Positions 17,620-25,686 of a DNA stretch of 32,173 nt are shown here, one piece after another (within the stretch, counting starts at the first letter, position 1; every line of letters starts with the position of its first letter). Made by a program: the position numbers and the translations under genes. A model generated the notes under the pieces. That model saw nothing but the letters and a program-made list of their open reading frames with translations. It was not told the DNA's origin and did not search any database. Origin of the DNA: an uncultured Hyphomicrobiales bacterium (GTDB taxonomy: Bacteria; Pseudomonadota; Alphaproteobacteria; Rhizobiales; Beijerinckiaceae); NCBI GenBank assembly GCA_903931945.1, contig CAIZEI010000130.1:1-32173 (forward strand), given 5' to 3'.

Positions 17620-17639
17620 GGCCCGGTGCGGGCCTTTTT
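17620..17639 (+). terminator. Rho-independent terminator downstream of the cyclase
   Basis: A perfect GGCCCG/CGGGCC stem with a GTG loop is followed directly by TTTTT. It lies 149 bases after the cyclase stop on the same strand. The rest of 17472-17768 shows no gene. Confidence 0.8.
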
Positions 17640-17768
17640 CGCCGGGCCGTACTCGACGGAGAGAATTGTGCAAAATCGGCCTGAAAGGCGAAGGCCGGGC
17701 TCTCCCCGGGGTGACATTTCCAACTTTCAGAAAATGTGATTGGTCTAAACTGCGTGGACACAGTCAGC

Positions 17769-18437
17769 CTAATTTTTTGGCTTGCCGTAGCGTTCGAGCA
17801 TGGCCCGCGAAATTTCAGGCGACGACGGCCAGAGGCCGCTTGGCGCGCCGGGGTTGCGCCGATAGGTGTCAAGCGCTTTTACATCGGGCTGCACCGGCGT
17901 TTCTCCGTCCATATAGATCACGCCAACGGCATCGCCCGGCAGGCTGGCGATAAAATTCTCGGCATTCTCGATCATGTTGCGGACACGGCGGTGCCGGCCG
18001 CGCACGTCGATCGGCTGTTCGGTCGCCAGCGCCTGAAATTCTTCCGCGGTGAAGCGGCTGCGCCGCGTGATTTCCGCCAGCATTTCCTCCGGCGTGGTTC
18101 CGATGCATTTGCCGCAGGCCGCTGCAACGACAGCCCCCAGGCGGCAGGATGGTCTCATGAATTGTGACAAGATCGACAATATCGCGCGGCGCCCGGCGAT
18201 CAGCCGCTGCTGACGCCTTATTGGTCGCCAGATCGACCGGGTGCAACACATAGCCAAACAATTCGTCCGTCCGCCTCGATCGCGCTTTCCTGCCGGGCGA
18301 TCGAGTCGTGAAATATGTCAATATCGCGTGAGAAGCGTGGGCCGTGCCGGTTGATGGCGATACCGCCGGCAATGTAGCTGTCGGGGCTGCGCTGCGCCGC
18401 CAACAGCCGCAATATGTCCGACTGGAATTTACTGATG
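17769..18437 (-). pseudogene. Broken nucleotidyltransferase (AbiEii/AbiGii toxin-like)
   Basis: Parts of one nucleotidyltransferase are spread over three frames in the expected order. The first part (to about 18265) holds ISKFQSDILRLL and GGIAINRHGPRFSRDIDIF, the GG-x-R-x-SxDxD nucleotidyltransferase core. The second (about 18146-18270) reads ELFGYVLHPVDLATNKA through VTIHETILP in another frame. The third (17769 to about 18140) starts LGAVVAAACGK and runs to the end ...ERYGKPKN. Between parts two and three an extra C in the 18131-18146 region explains the shift. Between parts one and two roughly 40 codons usually found in this family seem deleted. No in-frame start fits the expected N-terminus except ATG 18493, inside the preceding gene. 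Intact relatives are about 230-270 residues; this copy is almost surely inactive. Confidence 0.85.
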
Positions 18438-18644
18438 GGCGCGACAAAGCTCTTCGATGCGCTCGGCGAGCCGCCGCCCGTCCATGCGCCCATGCGTGCG
18501 CAAAGCCCTGGTTATCGCCAGGGCGTCCGCCGGGGTCGGGTCCTTGACGGGCCGCATATTCCATAGCGCGCGCACGCCATAAGCGGCGAAGGCGCGACGG
18601 CAGAGTCCCGCGAGGTCTTCGGGCCGGGGCGGCTCTGTACGCAT
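18429..18644 (-). CDS. Small protein upstream of the broken nucleotidyltransferase
   Basis: A 71-residue protein of unknown function, rich in Arg and Ala, with no signal peptide or membrane helix. ATG 18644 has GGAG six bases upstream; an earlier ATG at 18710 lacks a site. The TAA stop overlaps the first codons of the nucleotidyltransferase remnant, so the two were once a coupled pair. The C-terminal half (ALAITRALRTHGRMDGRRLAER) could be a helix-turn-helix-like or helical segment. A toxin-antitoxin-like or guard-partner role is possible from position only. It is the only intact reading frame of the unit. Confidence 0.6.
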   Translation of the reverse strand: MRTEPPRPEDLAGLCRRAFAAYGVRALWNMRPVKDPTPADALAITRALRTHGRMDGRRLAERIEELCRAHQ

Positions 18645-18678
18645 GGCTGCTCCAAAGTAGCACAGTTTACCAAATAAA

Positions 18679-18699
18679 TCGCTTCTTTTCAAAAAGCGA
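18679..18699. promoter_or_regulatory. Small inverted repeat upstream of the two-gene remnant
   Basis: TCGCTT and AAGCGA face each other across a 9-base AT-rich spacer, 35 bases before ATG 18644, where an autoregulatory operator would be expected. The stems are short, so this is only a candidate. Confidence 0.3.
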
Positions 18700-18762
18700 A
18701 CCGCACCCAAAAATTCTCAGCTTCCATATCGCAACCGCTATTCCTCGGACTTCACCCCCGCG

Positions 18763-18924
18763 TCACTCCAACTCCAGCGACTTCATGCGCTGCGGGACTT
18801 CGTCGACAGCGATATAGTCGATGACGTTCATCGCCGTCGTATCGGAGGCGTGCTTCGCCACGAAAAGCAGCGATGTCGCGGCGAAGGCGCACAGACGCAG
18901 ATTGCCCGCGCTCCGCCGATATGA
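18763..18924 (-). pseudogene. Orphan C-terminal coding fragment
   Basis: An open stretch of 53 codons without a proper start reads like a natural protein end (DYIAVDEVPQRMKSLELE, then stop), with an alternating codon pattern unlike the other frames. A TAA closes it upstream. It fills the otherwise empty gap between the small ORF and the bicupin gene. I do not recognise the parent protein. A chance reading frame is possible; no start codon with a binding site is visible. Confidence 0.3.
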
Positions 18925-18961
18925 TTAGCTGCGCGCAATCGTCACTCCACGGAGGAATCCC

Positions 18962-19903
18962 ATGGTCGGTCCGGTCGTCATCATGAGCATCGCCGATGTG
19001 AAACTCATTGAGGCCGGCATAGGCCGCGAGGGCCGGATGCAGGTCAAACAATTCCCGCTTGAGACAGGCGTTCCGGGCTGCGGCATGGAGTTCAGCTGGA
19101 ACATGTATGATGTTGGCTATGGCACGCCACGCCATAAACACACGTTCGATCAGTTCCGTTTCGCCCTTGAGGGCCCCCGCGAAATCGAGGATGGATTTCT
19201 CGAACCCGGCGATGTCGGTTTCTATCCTGAGGGAGTTCTCTACGGTCCGCAGAAGCAGACAAAACCCAGCACCGGGCTCGGCCTTCAATTTGAGGGCGCG
19301 AGCGGCATCCCCTACATGACGCATGACGATTTGCGGGATGCAAAAAAGAAACTTGAGGCGGACGGCGGAACCTTCGCCAATGGCTTTTACACGCGTATTT
19401 TCCCTGACGGCAGGAAAGTCAACAAGGATGGCCACGCCGCCTGTTACGAATATCTCACGGGGGAAAAAATCCGCTTTCCCGAACCAAAATTCGCCGGGCC
19501 TGTCGTTGTGCGATCAAAGCCCGCGCGCTGGGTCGCAGACCGCAGGATCGCCGGTCTTGAGCACAAATATCTGGGGGCGTTCGGCGACCGCCGTTCAGGC
19601 GCGCGTCTGATGCGCCTCGCGCCGGGCGCATCCATCCCCGCGCATGCGCAGGAGGACGCCGAGATTCTGTATCTGACCTCGGGATCGATCGAATATGATG
19701 GCAAGACGTGGCTTGGCGGGCAAACTGCCGATCAGGGAACCTATATGTGGATTCCGCACGGGGCTGCGGTCAAGGACATCGCATCGCCGGAGGGCGGGAT
19801 GTTTTTCGTCATTTCCCTGCCGATGCTCGCCGAGATCGATGCAGAAATCAAACGCGGTCTTCGCAGCCCGTCAAATCAAAAAAATGCAGCGGCAATCGCA
19901 TGA
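18962..19903 (+). CDS. Two-domain cupin (bicupin) protein
   Basis: A 313-residue protein with two cupin beta-barrels. The first carries His58 and His60 in PRHKHTFDQF as likely metal ligands, with PGDVGFYPEG as motif-2-like. The second has IPAHAQEDAEILYLTSGS (His228, Glu231/Glu234) and YMWIPHG (His266). Bicupins include dioxygenases acting on aromatic or carboxylic substrates, but others only bind ligands. ATG 18962 has GGAGGA five bases upstream. The stop overlaps the start of the following Bug gene (ATGA), so enzyme and solute receptor are made together, which suggests that the cupin acts on the imported solute or a product of it. The reaction itself is not identified. Confidence 0.85.
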   Translation: MVGPVVIMSIADVKLIEAGIGREGRMQVKQFPLETGVPGCGMEFSWNMYDVGYGTPRHKHTFDQFRFALEGPREIEDGFLEPGDVGFYPEGVLYGPQKQTKPSTGLGLQFEGASGIPYMTHDDLRDAKKKLEADGGTFANGFYTRIFPDGRKVNKDGHAACYEYLTGEKIRFPEPKFAGPVVVRSKPARWVADRRIAGLEHKYLGAFGDRRSGARLMRLAPGASIPAHAQEDAEILYLTSGSIEYDGKTWLGGQTADQGTYMWIPHGAAVKDIASPEGGMFFVISLPMLAEIDAEIKRGLRSPSNQKNAAAIA

Positions 19904-20886
19904 GGCGCCTTTGTGCGGCTTTGCCAAAGCTGGCGCCTGCGTTCCTGGGCGCTCTGTGGCTGTCGACGCTCGCCGGCGCCGCCAAGGCGCAGACCTGGCC
20001 CGACCGACCCGTTAAAATCATCGTCGCCGTGAGCGCGGGCGGCTCGATCGATACGCTGACCCGCATATTGGCGGATCGATTGGGCGAACGCTGGAAACAA
20101 AGCGTGATTGTCGAAAACCGTCCCGGCGGCGCGGGCAATGTCGGCGCCGCCATGGCCGCTCGCGCGGCGCCCGATGGCTATACGCTGCACATGGCCGGTC
20201 AGTCCCTGACATCGAATATCACAAATGTGCCAGAGACCGCGCCAAACCCGGCGACGGATTTCGATCCCATCGTTTTTGTTGCGTTCGGGCAGGATGTGCT
20301 GATGGTCAGCCGCGATTCGCCCTACAAAACGGTCGCCGATCTCGTCGCTGCCGCCAAAGCCCGCCCGGGTCAGCTGAATTTTGGCAGCCTTGGCACAAGT
20401 TCGAGCGCGCATCTTGCAACTGTGCAATTCGAAGATTTGACGGGCGTTCGTGCGGAGCATGTGCCCTATTCGAATTTCGCGCAGATGCAGACCGACCTCG
20501 TATCGGGACGGTTATCGTTCTGGCTCGCCACGCTCGGCGGCGTGCTTGGCGCCATCAAGGGCGGCAATATCCACGCCCTGGCGGTTTCGGGGACAGACCG
20601 CGCCGCACAATTGCCAGATGTCCCGACGTTCAGACAATTGGGGATCGATCTCGTCGAACCGTCCTCATGGTACGCCATCATGGCGCCGAAGGGCGCGCCC
20701 GCCGATGTGATTGCCAAAGTGAACGCAGACGCCAACGCCATTTTGAATGAACCGGCCATGGTCGAAAAGCTGTCCGCGCTGGGCTATCAGTTGCACAACG
20801 GTTCGCCCCCCGAACTTGCCAGCTTCGTGCGCCGCGATGTCGAGCGCTGGCGCCAGCTTGCCCATAGCCCGGCCTATAAGGAATAG
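19900..20886 (+). CDS. Bug/TctC-type periplasmic solute-binding protein
   Basis: A 328-residue Bug protein. The signal peptide spans about residues 1-30 (cleavage after AKA). The mature start QTWPDRPVKIIVAVSAGGSID is the standard Bug opening, followed by the IVENRPGGAGNVGA loop and ARAAPDGYTL; these Gly-rich loops bind a carboxylate through water molecules in known Bug structures. The C-terminus ends in the usual amphipathic helix (RRDVERWRQLAHS). ATG 19900 is fixed by its four-base overlap with the bicupin stop. No TctA/TctB genes lie nearby. The ligand is unknown; the neighbouring bicupin is the best clue. Confidence 0.93.
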   Translation: MRRLCAALPKLAPAFLGALWLSTLAGAAKAQTWPDRPVKIIVAVSAGGSIDTLTRILADRLGERWKQSVIVENRPGGAGNVGAAMAARAAPDGYTLHMAGQSLTSNITNVPETAPNPATDFDPIVFVAFGQDVLMVSRDSPYKTVADLVAAAKARPGQLNFGSLGTSSSAHLATVQFEDLTGVRAEHVPYSNFAQMQTDLVSGRLSFWLATLGGVLGAIKGGNIHALAVSGTDRAAQLPDVPTFRQLGIDLVEPSSWYAIMAPKGAPADVIAKVNADANAILNEPAMVEKLSALGYQLHNGSPPELASFVRRDVERWRQLAHSPAYKE

Positions 20887-20896
20887 TCCCTTTCCG

Positions 20897-21340
20897 ATGA
20901 CAGGCGATGACGATCTCCCACTTGTTCCAGGTCGCGCCTGCGATGGTTGCACAATGTGTTGCAAGGTGTTTCCAATTGCCGAAACCGGGAAAGCGGATTT
21001 CGGCCTGTGCCCACACGCGTGTCTGGAATCAGGGTGCTCAATCCACGCGGCCCGCCCTGATGTCTGCCGTGAATTCTTTTGCCTGTGGCGGCTTGACGCC
21101 TCGCTGGGCGCCGAATGGAAGCCCGATATCGCCGGCTTTGTCCTGCACGATCCCGCGCCATGGAGCTTGCTGATGTCTTGCGATATCGACAGGCCCGACG
21201 CTTGGTTGCGCGAGCCCTACGCAAGCCGGATCCGCCAGTGGGCGGTTGAATTGCAGCGCCGCCAGATGATGATGGGCCGGCGCTGCGGAAACAGGACCGT
21301 GATGATGCTGCGCGACAGCGAGATCGAGATCGATGCCTGA
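20897..21340 (+). CDS. YkgJ-family cysteine-cluster protein
   Basis: A 147-residue protein with nine Cys in the first 62 residues: Cys15, 18, 21, 22, 38, 42, 47, 57 and 62. This is the zinc/iron-chelating YkgJ/UPF0153 pattern (CxxCxxCC, then CxxxC and CSIHxxRPxxCRxFxC). The role is unknown; metal or Fe-S binding is likely. The open frame extends 50 codons upstream into the Bug gene, but ATG 20897 gives the family start. It begins ten bases after the Bug stop and overlaps the coxE-like gene by eight bases, so it is the third gene of this operon. It could help metal handling for the cupin, or CoxE function; the sequence does not decide. Confidence 0.83.
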   Translation: MTGDDDLPLVPGRACDGCTMCCKVFPIAETGKADFGLCPHACLESGCSIHAARPDVCREFFCLWRLDASLGAEWKPDIAGFVLHDPAPWSLLMSCDIDRPDAWLREPYASRIRQWAVELQRRQMMMGRRCGNRTVMMLRDSEIEIDA

Positions 21341-22568
21341 CGACCTCCCGCTTGCCTCGCCGGACGGGAACGGCAGGCTCGCGCAAAATATTCTCTATTT
21401 TGCGCGGGCTCTGCGCGCCGCAGGCCTGCCGATTGGACCCGGCGGCGTCATTGACGCCGTGCATGCTGTTGACGCCGCAGGCTTCAGCAATCGCGATGAT
21501 TTTCGCGCCGCGCTGCGGTCTGTTTTCGTCAAAAAGCACGAGCAGGCGCTTATTTTCGAACAGGCCTTCGATATCTTCTGGCGCAAGCGCGGCCTGATCG
21601 ACAAGCTGATCGCCATGATGTCGCCGATCGCCGAACCTCAGCAACCGGAAAAAGCCAAGGCGCCGGCGGGGGCCACGCGCATTTCCGACGCCATGTTCAA
21701 ACGCGAGGCCGAGAAGCTCGAACGCCCGCAACTTGAACTCGATTACCGCCTGACCATGTCAGCCGATGAAATCTTGCAGCGCAAGGATTTCGCACAAATG
21801 ACGGCGGAGGAAATCGCGCGGGCGCGAAAAATGATCGAGGCGATGAGCCTCAATCAGGACGAGTTGCGGACGCGGCGCAGCATCGCAAATCCCAAAGGCG
21901 ACCGTATCGATCCGCGTCGTTCGTTTCGCAAATCCTTGCGCGCCGGCGGAGCTTCCATCGAACTTGCGCGCCGCTCCCCCGCAGTGCGCAAACCGCCGCT
22001 GGTCGCCATCTGCGACATTTCAGGCTCGATGAGCGATTACACGCGCGTTTTTCTGCATTTCCTGCATGCGCTGACCGAAAAACGCGGTCGCGTGCATACG
22101 TTCCTGTTTGGCACGCGGCTCACCAATGTCACGCGCTCCCTGCGCCACAAGGACCCTGATGTCGCGCTGGCCGAGTGTTCCGCCGGCGTCGAGGATTGGT
22201 CGGGCGGCACGCGCATCGGCCTGTCCCTGCACAATTTCAACCGGTCATGGTCCCGGCGCGTGCTGGGTCAGGGCGCCACCGTCCTTTTATTCACGGACGG
22301 GCTGGAGCGCGAGGGCGGCGGGGAACTCGCGCGTGAGATGGAGCGTCTGCACAAATCCTGCCGCCGCCTGATCTGGCTCAATCCGCTTCTGCGTTACGAC
22401 CGTTTCGAGGCCAAAGCGCAAGGCATCCGCGCCATGTTGCCCTATGTCGATGAATTCCGCCCGATCCATAATCTGGCGAGCGTTGCAGACCTCGTCAAAG
22501 CGCTGGCCGGCAATGGCGATCGCGCGGCCGCCAATCCCAAAAACTGGCTGAGGGAACAGAACCGCTGA
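21333..22568 (+). CDS. VWA-domain protein, CoxE-like
   Basis: A 411-residue protein of the CoxE/VWA family. The C-terminal von Willebrand A domain has a full metal-ion site: DISGS at 228-232, Thr293 in GGT and Asp322 in FTDG. The N-terminal 200 residues contain the family's conserved ARALRAAGLPIGPG and SADEILQRKDFAQMT segments. Known CoxE works with the MoxR ATPase CoxD to insert the Cu/S centre of CO dehydrogenase; in other operons MoxR/VWA pairs serve other metalloenzymes. Here the ATPase is at 14848-15768, and the VWA gene sits with YkgJ, Bug and bicupin genes. ATG 21333 overlaps the upstream gene by eight bases. It converges with the DUF805-like gene only two bases away. Confidence 0.9.
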   Translation: MPDDLPLASPDGNGRLAQNILYFARALRAAGLPIGPGGVIDAVHAVDAAGFSNRDDFRAALRSVFVKKHEQALIFEQAFDIFWRKRGLIDKLIAMMSPIAEPQQPEKAKAPAGATRISDAMFKREAEKLERPQLELDYRLTMSADEILQRKDFAQMTAEEIARARKMIEAMSLNQDELRTRRSIANPKGDRIDPRRSFRKSLRAGGASIELARRSPAVRKPPLVAICDISGSMSDYTRVFLHFLHALTEKRGRVHTFLFGTRLTNVTRSLRHKDPDVALAECSAGVEDWSGGTRIGLSLHNFNRSWSRRVLGQGATVLLFTDGLEREGGGELAREMERLHKSCRRLIWLNPLLRYDRFEAKAQGIRAMLPYVDEFRPIHNLASVADLVKALAGNGDRAAANPKNWLREQNR

Positions 22569-22570
22569 GG

Positions 22571-23044
22571 TTATGGCGCCGGTCGGGTCCCCAGTTCCCA
22601 CGCCTGCCAGATGACAATTGCGATCAGTCCAACGTCCAGAGCGCCAACAATCCACCATGGCATGATTTCGGCGACGCGCGGCTGCAACCAGGCTGTTGCG
22701 CCGGCGATCAGTCCCGCCAGCAGCGGCAGGCCCGCCAGTGCTGGCGGCTTGCCCAGATCGCGCCAGCGTTTGGCGGACAGGAAATAAAAGCAGACCGCCG
22801 CGAGCAGGATCGCCGCCGCATAGACCATCAGATAGGCGTAAACGACGAAGGCCATGGGATCGACGAGCTGTCGCTCGTCAAGGTCCCTGTTGGCATAGGG
22901 CAACAGCAGGAACCAGAGCGCCGTCAGGGCGATCATCAGAACCGCCAGGACGGAAAAGCCGCGCCGCCACGCCAGCGCGCCGATACGGCCCTGTTCCTCG
23001 CGAAACAGATATCGCCAGCCCTCGCCTTCAGACCCGCCCCCCAT
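22571..23044 (-). CDS. DUF805-like membrane protein
   Basis: A 157-residue inner-membrane protein with about four hydrophobic helices (residues 29-50, 66-90, 102-119 and 130-149). The REEQGRIGALAWRRG segment before helix 1 and AKRWRDLGKPP after helix 2 resemble the GRIxRxxYW and (V)KRLHDLGKS motifs of DUF805, so I place it there tentatively. The function is unknown. ATG 23044 overlaps the dapD stop (TGATG), with GAGGG upstream, so it is translationally coupled to dapD. The longer open frame upstream is an antisense-like shadow of dapD. Confidence 0.7.
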   Translation of the reverse strand: MGGGSEGEGWRYLFREEQGRIGALAWRRGFSVLAVLMIALTALWFLLLPYANRDLDERQLVDPMAFVVYAYLMVYAAAILLAAVCFYFLSAKRWRDLGKPPALAGLPLLAGLIAGATAWLQPRVAEIMPWWIVGALDVGLIAIVIWQAWELGTRPAP

Positions 23045-23889
23045 CAATCCCTCAACAGTTCGTTGATGGCGGTTTTGGAGCGCGTCTGCGCATCGACTGT
23101 CTTGACGATGACGGCGCAATAGAGCGAAGGGCCGGGCGAGCCGTCTGGCAGGTTCTTGCCGGGCAGCGCGCCGGGCACGACGACCGAATAGGGCGGCACG
23201 TGGCCGACGAGAATTTTGCCGGTGGCGCGGTCGATGATTTTTGTCGAGGCGCTGATGAAGACGCCCATCGACAGCACCGAACCCTCGCCAATGACAACGC
23301 CTTCGACCACTTCGGAACGCGCGCCGATAAAGCAATTGTCCTCGATGATGGTGGGGCCGGCCTGCAAGGGCTCCAGCACGCCGCCGATGCCGACGCCGCC
23401 AGAGAGATGCACATGCTTGCCGATCTGGGCGCAGGAGCCGACCGTCGCCCAGGTGTCGACCATTGTTCCTTCGTCCACAAAGGCGCCGAGATTGACGAAG
23501 GAGGGCATCAGAACGACGTTTTTGGCAATAAAGGCGGATTTGCGCACGATTGCGCCCGGCACCGCGCGAAAGCCTGCGGCGGTGTATTCCTTTGCTGTCC
23601 AGCCGTTGAATTTCGAGGGCACCATATCCCACCAGGACGCGCCATCGGGGCCGCCTGAAATCGCCCATTTGTCATTCAGGCGGAACGACAGCAGGACTGC
23701 CTTTTTCAGCCACTGGTTGACGGTCCAGGAGCCAGGGGCCTGCCGTTCTGCGACGCGCGCCTTGCCTGTATCGAGCAAGTCCAGCGCCGCCTCAACCGCC
23801 TCCCGGCGCTCGCCTTTGGTGGTTGAATTGACGTTGGCGCGGTCCTCGAAGGCGGCTTCGATGATCGTTGCGAGTTGCTGGTGGGACAT
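23044..23889 (-). CDS. dapD: Tetrahydrodipicolinate N-succinyltransferase
   Basis: A 281-residue DapD, which transfers succinyl from succinyl-CoA to tetrahydrodipicolinate in lysine and diaminopimelate synthesis. The N-terminal helical domain (to about residue 95, with LNDKW) is followed by a left-handed beta helix of hexapeptide repeats (about 105-235, for example [21 protein letters not shown] and [16 protein letters not shown]) and the short C-terminal domain with [10 protein letters not shown]. The length matches the E. coli enzyme (274). ATG 23889 gives the usual short N-terminus, with GGAGAG upstream; a longer start at 23940 is possible. No other dap gene lies in the window. Confidence 0.97.
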   Translation of the reverse strand: MSHQQLATIIEAAFEDRANVNSTTKGERREAVEAALDLLDTGKARVAERQAPGSWTVNQWLKKAVLLSFRLNDKWAISGGPDGASWWDMVPSKFNGWTAKEYTAAGFRAVPGAIVRKSAFIAKNVVLMPSFVNLGAFVDEGTMVDTWATVGSCAQIGKHVHLSGGVGIGGVLEPLQAGPTIIEDNCFIGARSEVVEGVVIGEGSVLSMGVFISASTKIIDRATGKILVGHVPPYSVVVPGALPGKNLPDGSPGPSLYCAVIVKTVDAQTRSKTAINELLRD

Positions 23890-24097
23890 GGGTCGGCGCT
23901 CTCCGGTGTGGCTTCGGTCGTGGCACTGGTTTCGGCGCAAGCACGCAGTCTGTCAAGCCGCGCGCTATCGCCAGCCCTTGCCGCCGGGCCGGCTTTCAAA
24001 CGTCAGGGGAAGTGGTCTACAAGGAAATCCGAAGGCCGCGCGTTGCGCTTCAAATGTGCGACCGCCCCATGATCGCGGAACCTGAGCGAGGCGCGTA

Positions 24098-24736
24098 ATG
24101 CGGGAGTTTATGGCGACCGCCTTTATCACGTTCTTTGTCGTCATCGATCCGGTCGGCATTCTCCCGATCTTTATGGCGCTGACGAAAGCAATGAACGGGC
24201 CTTCCCGCCGCCGGATCGCCATTCGCTCTGTTGCGATCGCTGCTCTGACCCTTGCCGTTTTTTCCGTCATTGGAGACGTGGTGTTCGGTCTTCTGGGCAT
24301 TTCACTGCCCGCCTTTCGCATTGCCGGCGGCTTGCTGCTGTTGCTGCAGTCGATCGATATGATCCTCGTGCGGCAGAGCGGGATTCGAACCGCAACAGCG
24401 GCGGAAACGGCGGAAGCCGAGGACAGCGCCGATATTGCGGTCTTTCCGCTGGCGATTCCACTGATTGCAGGCCCGGGCGCGATGACGTCGGTGATCCTGA
24501 TCATGGGGCGGGCGGAAGGCGATGTCTTGCTCTGGATGACGACCATCGCTCTGCTGCTCGTCGTCCTTGCGCTGTGTCTGCTGGCGTTTCTGTTCGCGTC
24601 GAAACTGATGGCGGTTCTTGGAGTGACCGGAACCAATGTGGTGGGACGCGTCTTTGGCATCGTGCTGGCGGGTCTTGCGGTCCAGTACATGCTCGACGGA
24701 CTCGCCGCAGCCTTTCCCGCGCTCAGGCCGTTTTAG
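24098..24736 (+). CDS. MarC-family integral membrane protein
   Basis: A 212-residue MarC/UPF0056 protein with six likely membrane helices. The IDPVGILPIFMAL motif in the first helix (about residues 16-28) and a second FPLAIPLIAGPGAMTSV repeat (about 117-133) are family hallmarks. The transport role is unproven in the family, despite older links to multiple antibiotic resistance. ATG 24098 has GAGG about seven bases upstream. It is divergent from dapD across 208 bases and appears to be a single gene. No oddities are seen. Confidence 0.92.
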   Translation: MREFMATAFITFFVVIDPVGILPIFMALTKAMNGPSRRRIAIRSVAIAALTLAVFSVIGDVVFGLLGISLPAFRIAGGLLLLLQSIDMILVRQSGIRTATAAETAEAEDSADIAVFPLAIPLIAGPGAMTSVILIMGRAEGDVLLWMTTIALLLVVLALCLLAFLFASKLMAVLGVTGTNVVGRVFGIVLAGLAVQYMLDGLAAAFPALRPF

Positions 24737-24777
24737 CGGCGTGGCGAGCATTTATCACAAGAATGTCAGTGATTTGG

Positions 24778-24853
24778 TGGTGGGCCGGGCAGGACTCGAA
24801 CCTGCAACCAGACCGTTATGAGCGGCCGGCTCTAACCATTGAGCTACCGGCCC
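24778..24853 (-). tRNA. tRNA with CAU anticodon, probably tRNA-Ile2
   Basis: A 76-nucleotide tRNA with encoded CCA. The acceptor stem GGGCCGG/CCGGCCC is perfect, the discriminator is A, the D arm is GCTC-AATGGTTA-GAGC, and the anticodon loop CTCATAA sits on GGCCG/CGGTC (one G-U). The T arm is GCAGG-TTCGAGT-CCTGC. CAU can read AUG or, when C34 is converted to lysidine by TilS, AUA. The D loop resembles E. coli ileX/ileY more than elongator tRNA-Met, so I favour tRNA-Ile2; tRNA-Met elongator is the alternative. It is not an initiator, since there is no C1-A72 mismatch and no three G-C anticodon pairs. Confidence 0.9.
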
Positions 24854-25284
24854 CGGACGCGCAAGCAGCATCGCGAGGAAACAGGGTCATACGGAAAACT
24901 GCGCCCGTAGGGAAGCGGTTTGACCGGCTTTGCACTTAAATCCCGGGACGAAGGCCGATCGCCTGACTGGAGGCGGCGACGGTGCTGGCCGGCGCCGACG
25001 TCAATGCCGCCAGGCGTGTGGCGGAATGATCGGTCGCGATGCCGACAACGATCACCAGCGGCGCAAAGGCCAACGGAAACGCCATGGGGTTGTTGAATAA
25101 CGGGTCCCACAGCCGCCGCAACAGTGTGATGAGCCGAACACGCATCGCCAATCCCGAAAACAGTGCAGCCAGACTGCCGCAGGGGCGCGAAGCCAAAGGC
25201 GCCATTGTCTATATCATCGGGCCGCGCGCGTTCGCGCCGCGATCTGGCGCTGTGGTGAATGAAACGTGAATCGCGTCGCACACA
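24854..25284. other. Gap between the tRNA and thioesterase genes
   Basis: These 431 bases hold one possible small gene on the minus strand (next entry). I see no terminator, repeat or other RNA. The tRNA promoter should lie just above 24853 on the minus strand, but no clear -10/-35 pair is visible. Confidence 0.4.
24936..25145 (-). CDS. Possible small single-helix membrane protein
   Basis: A 69-residue frame, starting MRVRLITLLRRLW, with one hydrophobic stretch (about residues 20-36, PMAFPLAFAPLVIVVG) and an Ala/Ser-rich end. The positive residues precede the helix, as in a real membrane protein. The ribosome-binding site is weak and the frame could begin at 25205 instead. It may be a chance frame; no family is recognised. 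Confidence 0.3.
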   Translation of the reverse strand: MRVRLITLLRRLWDPLFNNPMAFPLAFAPLVIVVGIATDHSATRLAALTSAPASTVAASSQAIGLRPGI

Positions 25285-25686
25285 TTATTCCGGCGGGATC
25301 GCACGCGGGCGGCCATCGTCGTCGACGGCGACGAAGGTAAACAGGGCGTCGGTCACCTTGTCATGCTGTGTCGTGCGGAAGCGGCGCGCCCAGGCCTCGA
25401 TATGAATTTTCATCGAGGTGCGACCGATGCTCTCGACATCCGTGTAAACTTCCAGCACATCGCCGACTTTCATCGGGGCCAAAAAGGTCATTGTGTCGAC
25501 TTTGACCGTTACAACGCGGCCCTGCGCGCGCTCGACGCCCGCAATGCCGCCCGCCTGATCCATGGCGGACATGACCCAGCCGCCAAAAATATCGCCATTC
25601 GCATTGGTGTCTGCAGGCATGGCGATGGTGCGCACAGTCAGGGCGCCGCGCGGCAGGGGACGATCGGACGAAACATTCGGGGGCAT
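25285..25686 (-). CDS. YciA-like acyl-CoA thioesterase
   Basis: A 133-residue hotdog-fold thioesterase of the YciA group, which hydrolyses acyl-CoA to free acid and CoA. The active region TNANGDIFGGWVMSAMDQAGG (from about residue 27) is the YciA signature, with Asp32 as the likely catalytic acid. ATG 25686 gives a protein as long as YciA (132 residues). The open frame runs further upstream to 25944 but is Arg-rich and overlaps the divergent Bug start, so I discard it. It could free CoA in the acyl-CoA catabolism implied by the neighbours. The substrate is unknown. Confidence 0.9.
   Translation of the reverse strand: MPPNVSSDRPLPRGALTVRTIAMPADTNANGDIFGGWVMSAMDQAGGIAGVERAQGRVVTVKVDTMTFLAPMKVGDVLEVYTDVESIGRTSMKIHIEAWARRFRTTQHDKVTDALFTFVAVDDDGRPRAIPPE

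Noticed and set aside
18752-19435. A 227-codon minus-strand frame under the bicupin gene
   Set aside because: It is antisense to a well-supported bicupin with a strong ribosome-binding site, and no motif is visible.
24378-24393. A T-arm-like GCGGGATTCGAACCGC sequence suggesting a second tRNA
   Set aside because: No acceptor, D or anticodon arm pairs with it, and it lies in frame within the marC coding sequence, so it is chance.
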